Of a stretch of DNA of 6,233 nt, positions 1-6,101 are shown one piece after another. Source of the stretch: Deltaproteobacteria bacterium RIFCSPLOWO2_02_56_12 (GTDB lineage: Bacteria; Desulfobacterota; Binatia; UBA9968). Below the pieces are notes generated by a model. The model had not been told where the DNA came from. It did not search any database and saw nothing but the letters and a program-made list of their open reading frames with translations. The translations under genes were made by a program, and so were the position numbers. The stretch lies in NCBI GenBank assembly GCA_001799045.1, contig MGRY01000080.1, positions 1 through 6,233 of the forward strand, in the 5' to 3' direction. Position 1 is the first letter of the stretch; every line of letters starts with the position of its first letter.

Positions 1-630
1 ATCCTCCTCCACCGCCGATTTTAAATTCCTGAGTTCGTCATCCCGTAGCTTTAAAAAATCTTCCTTCTCTCGCAACTGGTCTTCGAGCCCACGGATTTGA
101 GCCGTTTGCCTTGTCTCAAGTTCTTTGAAAATCGATCCGCTACTGCTAAAGGCCTCTTCTTTCCTCTGGAGCTGAGCCTCCAGCGGGAGAAACCTATCCT
201 CTACCTTTTGTCTGAGGCAATTGAATTCTCGTACTTCGTTGACGGTCCTGGCCTCGGCTTCCAGAACAGCCGATTCCATCTTCTCCATACGCTTTAGGAG
301 AATCCCTCGAAGCCGGCTTATCTCAAAGCCCGGCAAACCCGGGAGGGGGCCGCTTTCTCTGAAATAGAAGCAAGTATATAACGACAGCCCGGCGAGGGCC
401 AAGCCAAAAAGAACGTATGCGATTAGCGCCAGGAAATTCCCGCTGGCAACGGAATAGAGATAATCCCGAAAAACATAATAATTCCAGTAGAGTACAAGGA
501 GATAGGTCGCAACGAGGCCAACTCTGATCCTATAAGTCAGGATAAAGAAGCTGATCAGGCCGACAAAGAAAACCAGCTGCCATGCCGGGATGCCAAGTTC
601 AGATAATAATAACCTCTGGAGATTCTCCAC
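1..630 (-). CDS. Uncharacterised protein with three membrane segments and a long coiled coil (3' part missing)
   Basis: This reading frame enters from the left edge and stays open for 210 codons; it has no stop inside the window, so its C-terminus is unknown. An in-frame TAA at 676-678 limits the N-terminus. I chose the GTG at 628-630 because AGGGAGG lies 11 bases upstream; a TTG at 673-675 is the alternative and would add 15 residues. Three hydrophobic segments are visible at about residues 16-32, 37-54 (rich in Tyr/Trp) and 66-90. A Pro/Gly-rich linker follows (94-101, with LPGLPGF), and from about residue 110 to the edge the chain is highly charged and rich in Glu, Lys, Arg and Leu, as in a coiled coil. 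No catalytic motif is seen. The plan is a small membrane anchor with a probably cytoplasmic rod, such as a scaffold or a receptor lacking its output domain. I do not recognise the family. It lies downstream of the phosphatase gene on the same strand. The frame is well supported; the function is unknown. Confidence 0.8.
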   Translation of the reverse strand, partial: MENLQRLLLSELGIPAWQLVFFVGLISFFILTYRIRVGLVATYLLVLYWNYYVFRDYLYSVASGNFLALIAYVLFGLALAGLSLYTCFYFRESGPLPGLPGFEISRLRGILLKRMEKMESAVLEAEARTVNEVREFNCLRQKVEDRFLPLEAQLQRKEEAFSSSGSIFKELETRQTAQIRGLEDQLREKEDFLKLRDDELRNLKSAVEED

Positions 631-837
631 CTGGTTCGCACCCTCCCTAAACCTTTGGCTAGTTTTGAAATGCAATTACCACGCCATCTGTTTTGCTTTG
701 ATTTCCTGGAAAATATGGCCCGTGAAGTATCACTCCTTGGCAATTTCACGGAAAAATGTCGCAATACGGCACAACCGCTGAGCCGGGATTCTTTAGGCTG
801 GGATGGGGCGAATGCGCTTGAACGATGGAAGAGCGGC
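631..837. other. Noncoding gap between two minus-strand genes
   Basis: These 207 bases separate the stop of the phosphatase gene from the start of the coiled-coil gene. No convincing gene, tRNA or T-tailed terminator is visible. Short open frames that cross it on the plus strand run antisense into the phosphatase gene and look like shadows. The gap is long enough to hold a separate promoter for the coiled-coil gene. The only -35-like candidate I see on the minus strand is TTGCCA near 739-744, but its possible -10 (CATATT) is 19 bases away, so I do not call it a promoter. Confidence 0.5.
720..751. repeat. 7-bp perfect inverted repeat with an 18-base loop
   Basis: The arms CCGTGAA (720-726) and TTCACGG (745-751) are exact reverse complements around an 18-base spacer. 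No run of T follows the stem in either direction (A residues follow it on the plus strand), so it does not look like an intrinsic terminator. It could be an operator or a weak RNA hairpin upstream of the coiled-coil gene. A repeat of this size can also arise by chance. Confidence 0.3.
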
Positions 838-1476
838 CTAAAAGGGAGAGCCGCCTTTGGGCTCGGCCAGAGCGGTATAACCCGCGCCGTTAATCTGGAT
901 AATCCGCCACCCCTCGCTATCATCATAGCTGATATGGGTGAGCCCGCAGGGTTCGACACGGAAGGAGCGGTAGTCGTTTAACGGGGTCCCCGTGATGCGG
1001 CAAAGAATAGCCAGGATAGGAAAATTATGACTCACCACGACGACCGTCTCGTGGGGCAGGTGAAACTTGAGGATCTGTTCCATCCCGTTCCAAGCTCTTT
1101 TCTCCACATCGATTAACCGTTCACCGCCGGGAATCATCAGTTGTGCCGGCTCGCTCCGCCACAGCCTAAGAAAATCAGGATAAGAGTCGCGAATGTCGGA
1201 GAAGGTCAGCCCCTCGAACGCGCCATGATTCAGTTCGCGAAAGTCGCTATCAACCGTCACGGCCAAACCGTGTGATCGCCTAAGGATCTCAGCGGTCTGG
1301 AGCGCACGTTTCAGAGCGCTGGAATAAATCCCGTTGATCTTTTCCGTGCTAAGGTATTCGGCGATCTGCCTCGCTTGCCGCCTTCCCCGGTCGTTGAGAT
1401 CCACGTCGGTGATACCCTGGCAGCGTCGCTGAAGATTCCAATCGGTTTCCCCGTGCCTGAGAAGAAATATCCGCAT
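838..1476 (-). CDS. Histidine phosphatase superfamily protein (phosphoglycerate mutase / CobC-like)
   Basis: The 212-residue product opens with the family signature LLRHGETDWN, in which Arg7 and His8 are the catalytic RH pair and His8 is the residue that becomes phosphorylated. The other expected pocket residues are present: Arg57 in SALKRALQTAE, Glu81 in FRELNHGAFEG (the acid/base) and His150 in VVSHN. The length is normal for the compact bacterial branch that includes cofactor-dependent phosphoglycerate mutase-like phosphatases, GpmB/PhoE types and alpha-ribazole phosphatase CobC. There is no signal peptide, so it should be cytoplasmic. Known members remove phosphate from small phospho-metabolites; sequence alone does not show the substrate, and there is no cobalamin gene nearby to favour CobC. 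The ATG at 1474-1476 starts directly at the signature, with only a weak purine stretch (GTGAGAG) upstream. The gene begins 56 bases after the ppiD-like stop on the same strand, so the two are probably co-transcribed. Confidence 0.92.
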   Translation of the reverse strand: MRIFLLRHGETDWNLQRRCQGITDVDLNDRGRRQARQIAEYLSTEKINGIYSSALKRALQTAEILRRSHGLAVTVDSDFRELNHGAFEGLTFSDIRDSYPDFLRLWRSEPAQLMIPGGERLIDVEKRAWNGMEQILKFHLPHETVVVVSHNFPILAILCRITGTPLNDYRSFRVEPCGLTHISYDDSEGWRIIQINGAGYTALAEPKGGSPF

Positions 1477-1532
1477 CAGCTTGCTCTCACACTCAAACGC
1501 TTTCCTGCATGAGGTCTATGCTGCGCTGAGAA

Positions 1533-3443
1533 TCAACTCCCTTCGAGGGAACGGGCATTGACCACGATCCGCGCTTTAGCCTTGAGACCGTCAACAAATT
1601 TTTGCCGGGCCTTTTGCTTTTTCTCCGCCAGCGCTTGCGCCAGAAGCTGGCTTTTCTCTTTTTCAAAACGTTCCATATCCGCCTCCTGGCTCGCTTGAAA
1701 GGCAAAAAGGAAAAGAGCCGCCTTTTGGCTATAGATCCGATCGGGGACGGGTTGATGTGGAGAAATAGCTATCCCTCCGGGTTTGACCTCCTGCAATACG
1801 CCGATCTTCGGAATCTCAGGGGCATTACGGAGAAACCAGCCGGTCTCATCCACCGCGAGACCATGCTCGTTCGCGAGTTTCTTAATATCTTTTTCCTTTT
1901 TCAGTTGTCCAAGCAGCGCATTGGCCCTTTGGGACGCGAGCTCAAATGCCTTGGTCTCCTTGAGCTTCTTCTCGACATCCGGGCGCACCTTTTCCAGCGC
2001 CGGAACGGAGGCCTCTCTTCTCTGCTTGACCCTCAAGAGATAATAAGCATTGGGCCCCTCGATGGCAGGGCTGATTTCCTTGAAAGCGAGCGAGAAGGCA
2101 ATCTTGTTGAACTCTTCCACCTTACCCACTTCCGGCAGCGCTTCAAAACTGGAGAAAAAGGGGCTAACCTTCAGTGGAATCCCTCCCTCTTTAGCGAGCT
2201 GCGCGAAATCTTTTCCGGATATCGCCTGCTCGCGGTCCGCGTCCGCCGCCCTGGCAGCCTCGCTTTTACCCCGCTCTGCTTTGATGGCGCGAACGATCTC
2301 TTCCTTTGCCTCCTTGAGCCCTTTGGTTTTTTCCTCTCTCGCCTCCTCCGCTTTAAGGATGTGATATCCTAAAGTGGTTTCCACCACCCCGCTGGTCGCT
2401 CCTTTTTTTAAGGCAAAGGCAACCTTTTCCAGGGAAGGCAACAGCTGGCCTTGGGTGAACCACCCCACATCCCCGCCTTGGGCTGCGCTCGGGTCTTCAG
2501 AGTACCTCTTCGCCAATTCGGCAAAATCCTTTCCTGACCGAGATTCCTGAAGCGCCGCTTCGGCCCTTAAACGGATCGTCTCCTTTTGTTTGGGCTCCGC
2601 TCCGGCAGCGACACGGAAGAGGATATGGCGCAAGCGCACCCCCTTAGGCTGGCGAAATCTTGTCTCTCGCTGGACATTGTAAAATTCCTCGATTTCTTTC
2701 TCGCTCACCTGGACCCGGGAGGAAAAATGGTCAAAGGGATACGCGAGGTACTCCACCTGAACCCTCAAGGGTTCCCTGAGCGCTTCCCGATTCCGCTCGT
2801 AAAAGTTCTTGATCTCATCCGCAGTGATCTGGACTTGAGACATAAAATCACCTGCAGACAAGCGCATGAAATAAAAATTAACCCTTGCCTGCTCCAGGCT
2901 GTACCGGTCCCTTAGCTCACCTTCCGTGATATTTACGGCATCCTGTAGGATGTCGTAAAGTTTTTGGATAGTGAGCTGTTCCCTCCGCTCACCTTCAAAT
3001 TCCGCAGGGGTAAGCCGGTTGGAGCGCAGGGCCTGCAGATAACGATTTTGACTGAAGCGCCCGTTGACCTGGAAGTCCGGGACACGGGCAAGCGCATCCA
3101 TGAGCTCTTGGTCGGCAACTTCCATTCCGAGCTTTCGCGCCTCCTGGAGAAGCAGGCGCTTTTGGATCAGCTCTTCTACGATAACGCCCCTGAGGTTCAG
3201 ACCTTTGAGGGTCTCTTGAGTCAGGGCCCCCTTAAAGAGACCGCGATAGAACTCAACCAGCTTCTGATAGCGGAGTTCAAATTCCCTTTGACTGATGATC
3301 TCCCCGTTGACCTCGGCGATATTCTCCGAACGGGGTTCCTTGATATTACTCCCTACGCCCCACAGGACGAAAACCAGCACAATGATGACGAGAAAGAACA
3401 TGACGACCCAGGATCTTCTTCGCTTACGCAGAAAATCGAGCAT
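1533..3443 (-). CDS. ppiD: PpiD/SurA-type membrane-anchored parvulin foldase (peptidyl-prolyl isomerase)
   Basis: The 636-residue product has the length and layout of PpiD, the inner-membrane periplasmic chaperone that in Escherichia coli works beside the Sec translocon. A basic cytoplasmic tail (LRKRRRS, 4-11) precedes one membrane segment (about 12-30), so the bulk should face the periplasm. Residues 41-180 form the helical SurA_N-like chaperone region, beginning AEVNGEIISQREF. A parvulin domain spans about 267-367, with RHILF (His273), YSEDPSAAQGGDVGWF (314-329) and LGYHIL (His361). Two further degenerate parvulin-like segments follow (about 405-485 and 505-585), then a charged helical tail. 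The ATG at 3441-3443 has GAGAGG about 11 bases upstream and an in-frame TGA just before it. The gene is transcribed divergently from mreB and probably heads a minus-strand unit with the phosphatase. The position usually holding Phe in active parvulins appears to be Leu338, so isomerase activity is uncertain. The family call is firm; the symbol is by resemblance. Confidence 0.9.
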   Translation of the reverse strand: MLDFLRKRRRSWVVMFFLVIIVLVFVLWGVGSNIKEPRSENIAEVNGEIISQREFELRYQKLVEFYRGLFKGALTQETLKGLNLRGVIVEELIQKRLLLQEARKLGMEVADQELMDALARVPDFQVNGRFSQNRYLQALRSNRLTPAEFEGERREQLTIQKLYDILQDAVNITEGELRDRYSLEQARVNFYFMRLSAGDFMSQVQITADEIKNFYERNREALREPLRVQVEYLAYPFDHFSSRVQVSEKEIEEFYNVQRETRFRQPKGVRLRHILFRVAAGAEPKQKETIRLRAEAALQESRSGKDFAELAKRYSEDPSAAQGGDVGWFTQGQLLPSLEKVAFALKKGATSGVVETTLGYHILKAEEAREEKTKGLKEAKEEIVRAIKAERGKSEAARAADADREQAISGKDFAQLAKEGGIPLKVSPFFSSFEALPEVGKVEEFNKIAFSLAFKEISPAIEGPNAYYLLRVKQRREASVPALEKVRPDVEKKLKETKAFELASQRANALLGQLKKEKDIKKLANEHGLAVDETGWFLRNAPEIPKIGVLQEVKPGGIAISPHQPVPDRIYSQKAALFLFAFQASQEADMERFEKEKSQLLAQALAEKKQKARQKFVDGLKAKARIVVNARSLEGS

Positions 3444-3488
3444 TGGCGATATGACCTCTCAGCTATTTTTATTTCGACGAACTCTCTT

Positions 3489-3517
3489 ATGATAAGTAAT
3501 GCTTTCAACCATTGCAA
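3489..3517 (-). promoter_or_regulatory. Sigma70-like promoter for the ppiD-like gene
   Basis: Read on the minus strand, TTGCAA (3512-3517) and TATCAT (3489-3494) are separated by exactly 17 bases. The -10 box matches TATAAT at five of six positions and the -35 box matches TTGACA at four of six. Transcription would start near 3481, giving a leader of about 40 bases before the ATG at 3443. This is the best promoter-like pair in the window. It is a visual match and has not been tested. Confidence 0.6.
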
Positions 3518-3521
3518 CCAT
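3506..3521. repeat. 7-bp direct repeat over the -35 box of the ppiD promoter
   Basis: CAACCAT occurs twice, at 3506-3512 and 3515-3521, with a 9-base period. The second copy covers most of the proposed -35 hexamer and the first lies in the spacer. This placement would suit a regulator that competes with RNA polymerase. A second element, the palindrome CTTAT-G-ATAAG at 3486-3496, covers the -10 box. Neither matches an operator I recognise. Confidence 0.35.
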
Positions 3522-3562
3522 CCCGCTCCACGCCAGGATGATATCAGGGCCCGGAGATTACC

Positions 3563-3622
3563 TTGCTTGGCAGCAGCAAATCTGTTATTTCTTGAGTGGC
3601 CGAAGTCCGATTCTCTTAGAAT
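3563..3622 (+). promoter_or_regulatory. Possible mreB operon promoter region (weak candidates)
   Basis: Two imperfect sigma70-like pairs face mreB. TTGCTT (3563-3568) and TATTTC (3586-3591) have the ideal 17-base spacing but a poor -10 box; the start would be near 3598, leaving a leader of about 40 bases. TTGAGT (3592-3597) and TAGAAT (3617-3622) have a good -10 box but a 19-base spacer, and the implied start would fall inside the Shine-Dalgarno sequence. The first is more compatible with translation. The true promoter may instead use another sigma factor. Confidence 0.25.
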
Positions 3623-3632
3623 AAGGAAGGAG
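3623..3632 (+). promoter_or_regulatory. Strong ribosome binding site of mreB
   Basis: AAGGAAGGAG lies six bases upstream of the ATG at 3639. This is a near-ideal Shine-Dalgarno sequence and clearly the strongest in the operon, consistent with MreB being made in much greater amounts than MreC and MreD. It fixes the mreB start. Confidence 0.8.
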
Positions 3633-3638
3633 CTTTAG

Positions 3639-4673
3639 ATGCTGGATTCCCTGTTCGGCATTTTTTCCAATGACCTGGCAATTGATCTTGGCACCGCCAA
3701 TACCTTGATCTATGTAAAGAACGAGGGGATCGTCTGTAACGAACCCTCAGTGGTTGCCGTGCAGCAAAGGAATGACCGTGGCGGGAAAAAAGTCTTAGCG
3801 GTAGGCGCCGAGGCGAAGAAGATGCTAGGGAGGACCCCCGGCAGCATCGTTGCCATTCGACCTCTGAAAGACGGGGTGATCGCGGACTTCGAAATTACCG
3901 AGGCCATGCTGCGTTATTTCATCCAGAAAGTGCACAATCGACGCACACTGGTGCGACCGCGGATCATCATCGGGGTTCCCTTCGGGATTACGGAGGTGGA
4001 AAAACGCGCGGTGCGGGAATCGGCGGAGTCGGCTGGGGCCCGAGAGGTCTACCTGATCGAGGAACCGATGGCGGCAGCGATCGGCGCCGGGCTTCCGATC
4101 ACAGAACCAACCGGGAATATGATTGTCGACATCGGGGGCGGAACGACTGAGGTGGCAGTTATCTCCCTCTCCGGCATTGTCTTCTCGCGTTCGGTCCGTG
4201 TGGGCGGGGATAAGATGGATGAGGCCATTGCCCAGTTCATCAAGAGAAAATACAACCTTTTGGTGGGGGAGAGGACGGCGGAGCTGATCAAGATCACGAT
4301 CGGCTCGGCCTATCCGGGGGATGAGATCCAGACCATGGAGATCAAGGGGAGAGATCTTGTCGCCGGCGTCCCGAAGACTGTGGTTATTACCGACGAGGAG
4401 ATTCGGGATTCTCTGCTCGAGCCGATCAATCAGATCGTCGAGGCGGTGCGGATCTCACTGGAACGAACCCCGCCTGAATTGGCTTCTGACATTGTCGACC
4501 GCGGGATCGTCCTTGCCGGGGGCGGCGCCTTACTCAGAAACCTCGACCTGTTACTCAAAGAGGAGACTGGATTGCCGGTCATGCTGGCGGACGATCCCTT
4601 AACTGCCGTGGTTATGGGTGCGGGAAAGGCTTTGGACGAAATCTCCCTGCTCAGGGAGGTAGCCGTTCACTAG
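3639..4673 (+). CDS. mreB: Rod shape-determining protein MreB (bacterial actin)
   Basis: MreB is an ATP-binding actin homologue that forms membrane-bound filaments and directs side-wall peptidoglycan synthesis. All the nucleotide-binding motifs are visible in the 344-residue product: phosphate-1 DLGTANT (16-22), the catalytic-glutamate segment YLIEEPMAAAIGAG (138-151), phosphate-2 VDIGGGTTEVAV (163-174) and the adenosine motif LAGGGALLRNL (292-302). Other MreB hallmarks are GSAYPGDE (222-229) and RTPPELASDI (276-285). The N-terminus LFGIFSNDLA has the hydrophobic character of the membrane-touching end of MreB. Length is typical and the frame is intact. One mild oddity is Phe115 in VPFGIT, where other MreBs I recall have Ser or Val. 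It is the first gene of the mreBCD-mrdA operon, is preceded by a strong ribosome binding site, and is divergent from the ppiD-like gene. Confidence 0.98.
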   Translation: MLDSLFGIFSNDLAIDLGTANTLIYVKNEGIVCNEPSVVAVQQRNDRGGKKVLAVGAEAKKMLGRTPGSIVAIRPLKDGVIADFEITEAMLRYFIQKVHNRRTLVRPRIIIGVPFGITEVEKRAVRESAESAGAREVYLIEEPMAAAIGAGLPITEPTGNMIVDIGGGTTEVAVISLSGIVFSRSVRVGGDKMDEAIAQFIKRKYNLLVGERTAELIKITIGSAYPGDEIQTMEIKGRDLVAGVPKTVVITDEEIRDSLLEPINQIVEAVRISLERTPPELASDIVDRGIVLAGGGALLRNLDLLLKEETGLPVMLADDPLTAVVMGAGKALDEISLLREVAVH

Positions 4674-4684
4674 GCGCTGCAGGT

Positions 4685-4717
4685 ATGCCCTTGGACCCCG
4701 CCCTCGATAGGGTTTGA
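4685..4717 (+). other. Ten-codon open frame with hairpin just upstream of mreC
   Basis: Between mreB and mreC, an ATG at 4685 opens a frame of ten codons (MPLDPALDRV) ending at TGA 4715-4717, only six bases before the mreC ATG and in the same frame. A small stem CCCT-CGAT-AGGG (4701-4712) lies inside it, just ahead of the mreC start. Its own ribosome binding site is poor (GCAGG almost touching the ATG). It may be chance, or may allow mreC to be translated by re-initiation. Confidence 0.2.
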
Positions 4718-4723
4718 GCTTCC

Positions 4724-5551
4724 ATGCTCGCTTTTGTTCGTAGAAATCAGGTTCTGCTGGCCTCTTTTCTCTGCGTTTTGTTTTCTCTCCTTATCCTTTC
4801 TGCGGCTGCGCGGGGCCGTTTGCAGAGGGACCCCATCGGGCCTCTCTTGCTGGAGTTGATGCGGCCGTTACAGATAGGAGCCCAGGCAACTGTGGCAAAG
4901 CTGAAGGAGATCCAGCATAGATATGGTACCTTCAGGGGGCTCGCGTCTGAGAACGATAGGCTCAAGGGGCGCATTACGGAATTAGAAGCGGAAAGGAATC
5001 GGCTGCTGGAAGTTGAAGCTACCAACCGCCGGTTTCGCGAGTTGTTGGAGTTGCGCTCCCAGTTGCCTTCGGGCTCTTTGACGGCAACGGTAATAAGCAA
5101 CAGTGCTAGCACTTGGTTCCGTAGTTTCGTTTTAGACAAGGGAAGTGCAGACGGCGTGCTCCAGGGCATGGCCGTGGTCTCCCCTGTGGGCGTAGCCGGT
5201 CAGGTGGTAGCCGTCACGTCGAGAAGCGCCAAGGTCCTGCTGGTGACCGACCCGCACAGCGGAGTGGATGTCATTGTCCAGAGAAGTCGCGCACGGGGAA
5301 TCGTCTCCGGCTCGCTGGAGGGCGCGCCGATCATGAAATACGTCAAGCGCAGCGAAGACATTCAGGAAGGCGACCGGTTGATCACCTCAGGGTTGGATGG
5401 CACCTTTCCCAAAGGGTTGCTGGTGGGGACCGTGGCCAAGGTGCGCAAGAAGAGCTTCGGGCTCTTCCAATACGTGGAGGTGTCCTTGGCTGTCGACCCA
5501 TCGCGGATCGAGGAGGTTCTGGTGGTTTCTGCGGAGACCCCCAGCCAATAA
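4724..5551 (+). CDS. mreC: Rod shape-determining protein MreC
   Basis: MreC is the bitopic membrane protein that links the cytoplasmic MreB filament to the periplasmic wall-synthesis enzymes and activates PBP2. The 275-residue product has a short basic cytoplasmic end (RRN, 6-8), a membrane segment at about 9-29, a periplasmic coiled coil at about 57-112 (SENDRLKGRITELEAERNRL) and the double beta-barrel domain at about 118-272. Family hallmarks include FVLDKGSADGVLQGMAVVSP (135-154), LVTDPHSGVDV (173-183) and TSGLDGTFPKGLLVGTV (221-237). Length is typical. The ATG at 4724 is preceded by an in-frame TGA at 4715, which excludes a longer protein. Its ribosome binding site is weak (AGGG about 11 bases upstream), in contrast to that of mreB. 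It starts 50 bases after mreB. Confidence 0.96.
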   Translation: MLAFVRRNQVLLASFLCVLFSLLILSAAARGRLQRDPIGPLLLELMRPLQIGAQATVAKLKEIQHRYGTFRGLASENDRLKGRITELEAERNRLLEVEATNRRFRELLELRSQLPSGSLTATVISNSASTWFRSFVLDKGSADGVLQGMAVVSPVGVAGQVVAVTSRSAKVLLVTDPHSGVDVIVQRSRARGIVSGSLEGAPIMKYVKRSEDIQEGDRLITSGLDGTFPKGLLVGTVAKVRKKSFGLFQYVEVSLAVDPSRIEEVLVVSAETPSQ

Positions 5552-5590
5552 AACAGGCCGGCTTGCGTAGGAGCCTTGTTCGCATCTCGG

Positions 5591-6094
5591 ATGAAATCGT
5601 CTTTGCTTTTTCTATTAGCTGGTTTTCTCGTGGTCCTGCTGCAGACCACTTTCCTGCATCTCCTTCCTTTAGGGCCGATCGTTCCAGATCTGATCCTCGT
5701 CCTCTGTGTCTACTGGGGATTGAACCACCCGACGGTAGGAGCCGTCTTAGGCTCCTTTCTCCTAGGCTACTCCGTGGACGTCTTCTCCAGTCCCGTTCTG
5801 GGTCTCAACGCCTTCGCTATGTCCTTGGTCTTCCTGGCCGTTTATTTGAGCTCTCGCTGCATCTGGATTCATAATCCTCTTTTGAGCGCCGCGGTGGTTT
5901 TTTGCGCTTCGTGGGTCAAAGGGATAGCCCTGATTTTGGTCGGAACGCTCTTCCTCGCCGTCGATGGTCTTTGGATGGGAGTATTGAAATATATCTTTTT
6001 AGAGGCCCTGGTTGCAGCAATGTTGGCCCCCGCCGTCTTCTCCCTGCTCCGCCACGGCCAGAGATATTTGGAAGAAGCTCGGATGCCTTTTTAG
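5591..6094 (+). CDS. mreD: Rod shape-determining protein MreD
   Basis: MreD is a small polytopic inner-membrane protein of the elongasome that forms a complex with MreC. The 167-residue product is almost wholly hydrophobic, with about six membrane segments (near 4-24, 29-44, 47-63, 69-88, 95-120 and 127-153). It carries the MreD signature region PDLILVLCVYWGL (32-44), followed by LLGYSVDVFSSPVLGLNAF (57-75). The start is uncertain. The frame is closed by TAG at 5567-5569, leaving ATG 5591 or TTG 5576. GTAGGAG at 5567-5573 is too far from the ATG (17 bases) and too close to the TTG (2 bases). I prefer the ATG because MKSSLLFLL resembles a usual MreD N-terminus; the TTG would add five residues. 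The gene follows mreC by 39 bases and precedes mrdA by 7. Confidence 0.93.
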   Translation: MKSSLLFLLAGFLVVLLQTTFLHLLPLGPIVPDLILVLCVYWGLNHPTVGAVLGSFLLGYSVDVFSSPVLGLNAFAMSLVFLAVYLSSRCIWIHNPLLSAAVVFCASWVKGIALILVGTLFLAVDGLWMGVLKYIFLEALVAAMLAPAVFSLLRHGQRYLEEARMPF

Positions 6095-6101
6095 GTTAGA
6101 T

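Noticed and set aside
97..297. A 66-codon plus-strand frame at the left edge
   Set aside because: It is antisense to the long open minus-strand frame encoding the coiled-coil protein, which has consistent membrane and heptad character.
655..981. A 108-codon plus-strand frame that starts in the gap at 631-837
   Set aside because: About half of it is antisense to the phosphatase gene, there is no convincing ribosome binding site, and the translation resembles no known protein.
1477..1532. A terminator between the ppiD-like gene and the phosphatase gene
   Set aside because: No GC-rich stem followed by a T run on the minus strand is visible in these 56 bases.
1493..1705. A 70-codon minus-strand frame across the end of the ppiD-like gene
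   Set aside because: It overlaps the ppiD-like C-terminus in another frame. Its very Arg/Lys-rich translation is typical of a frame-shifted reading of a charged helical region.
1602..2372. A 256-codon open frame on the plus strand
   Set aside because: It lies wholly antisense to the ppiD-like gene, which has clear domain motifs across the same span. Its translation shows no recognisable domain, so it is a shadow of the real gene.
3555..3600. A sigma54-type promoter suggested by TTGGCAGCAGC upstream of mreB
   Set aside because: The GG at 3569-3570 has no GC at the required -12 spacing, so the -24/-12 pattern fails.
5563..5874. A 103-codon plus-strand frame overlapping mreD
   Set aside because: It is an alternative frame of mreD, whose own frame shows the expected membrane segments and family signature.
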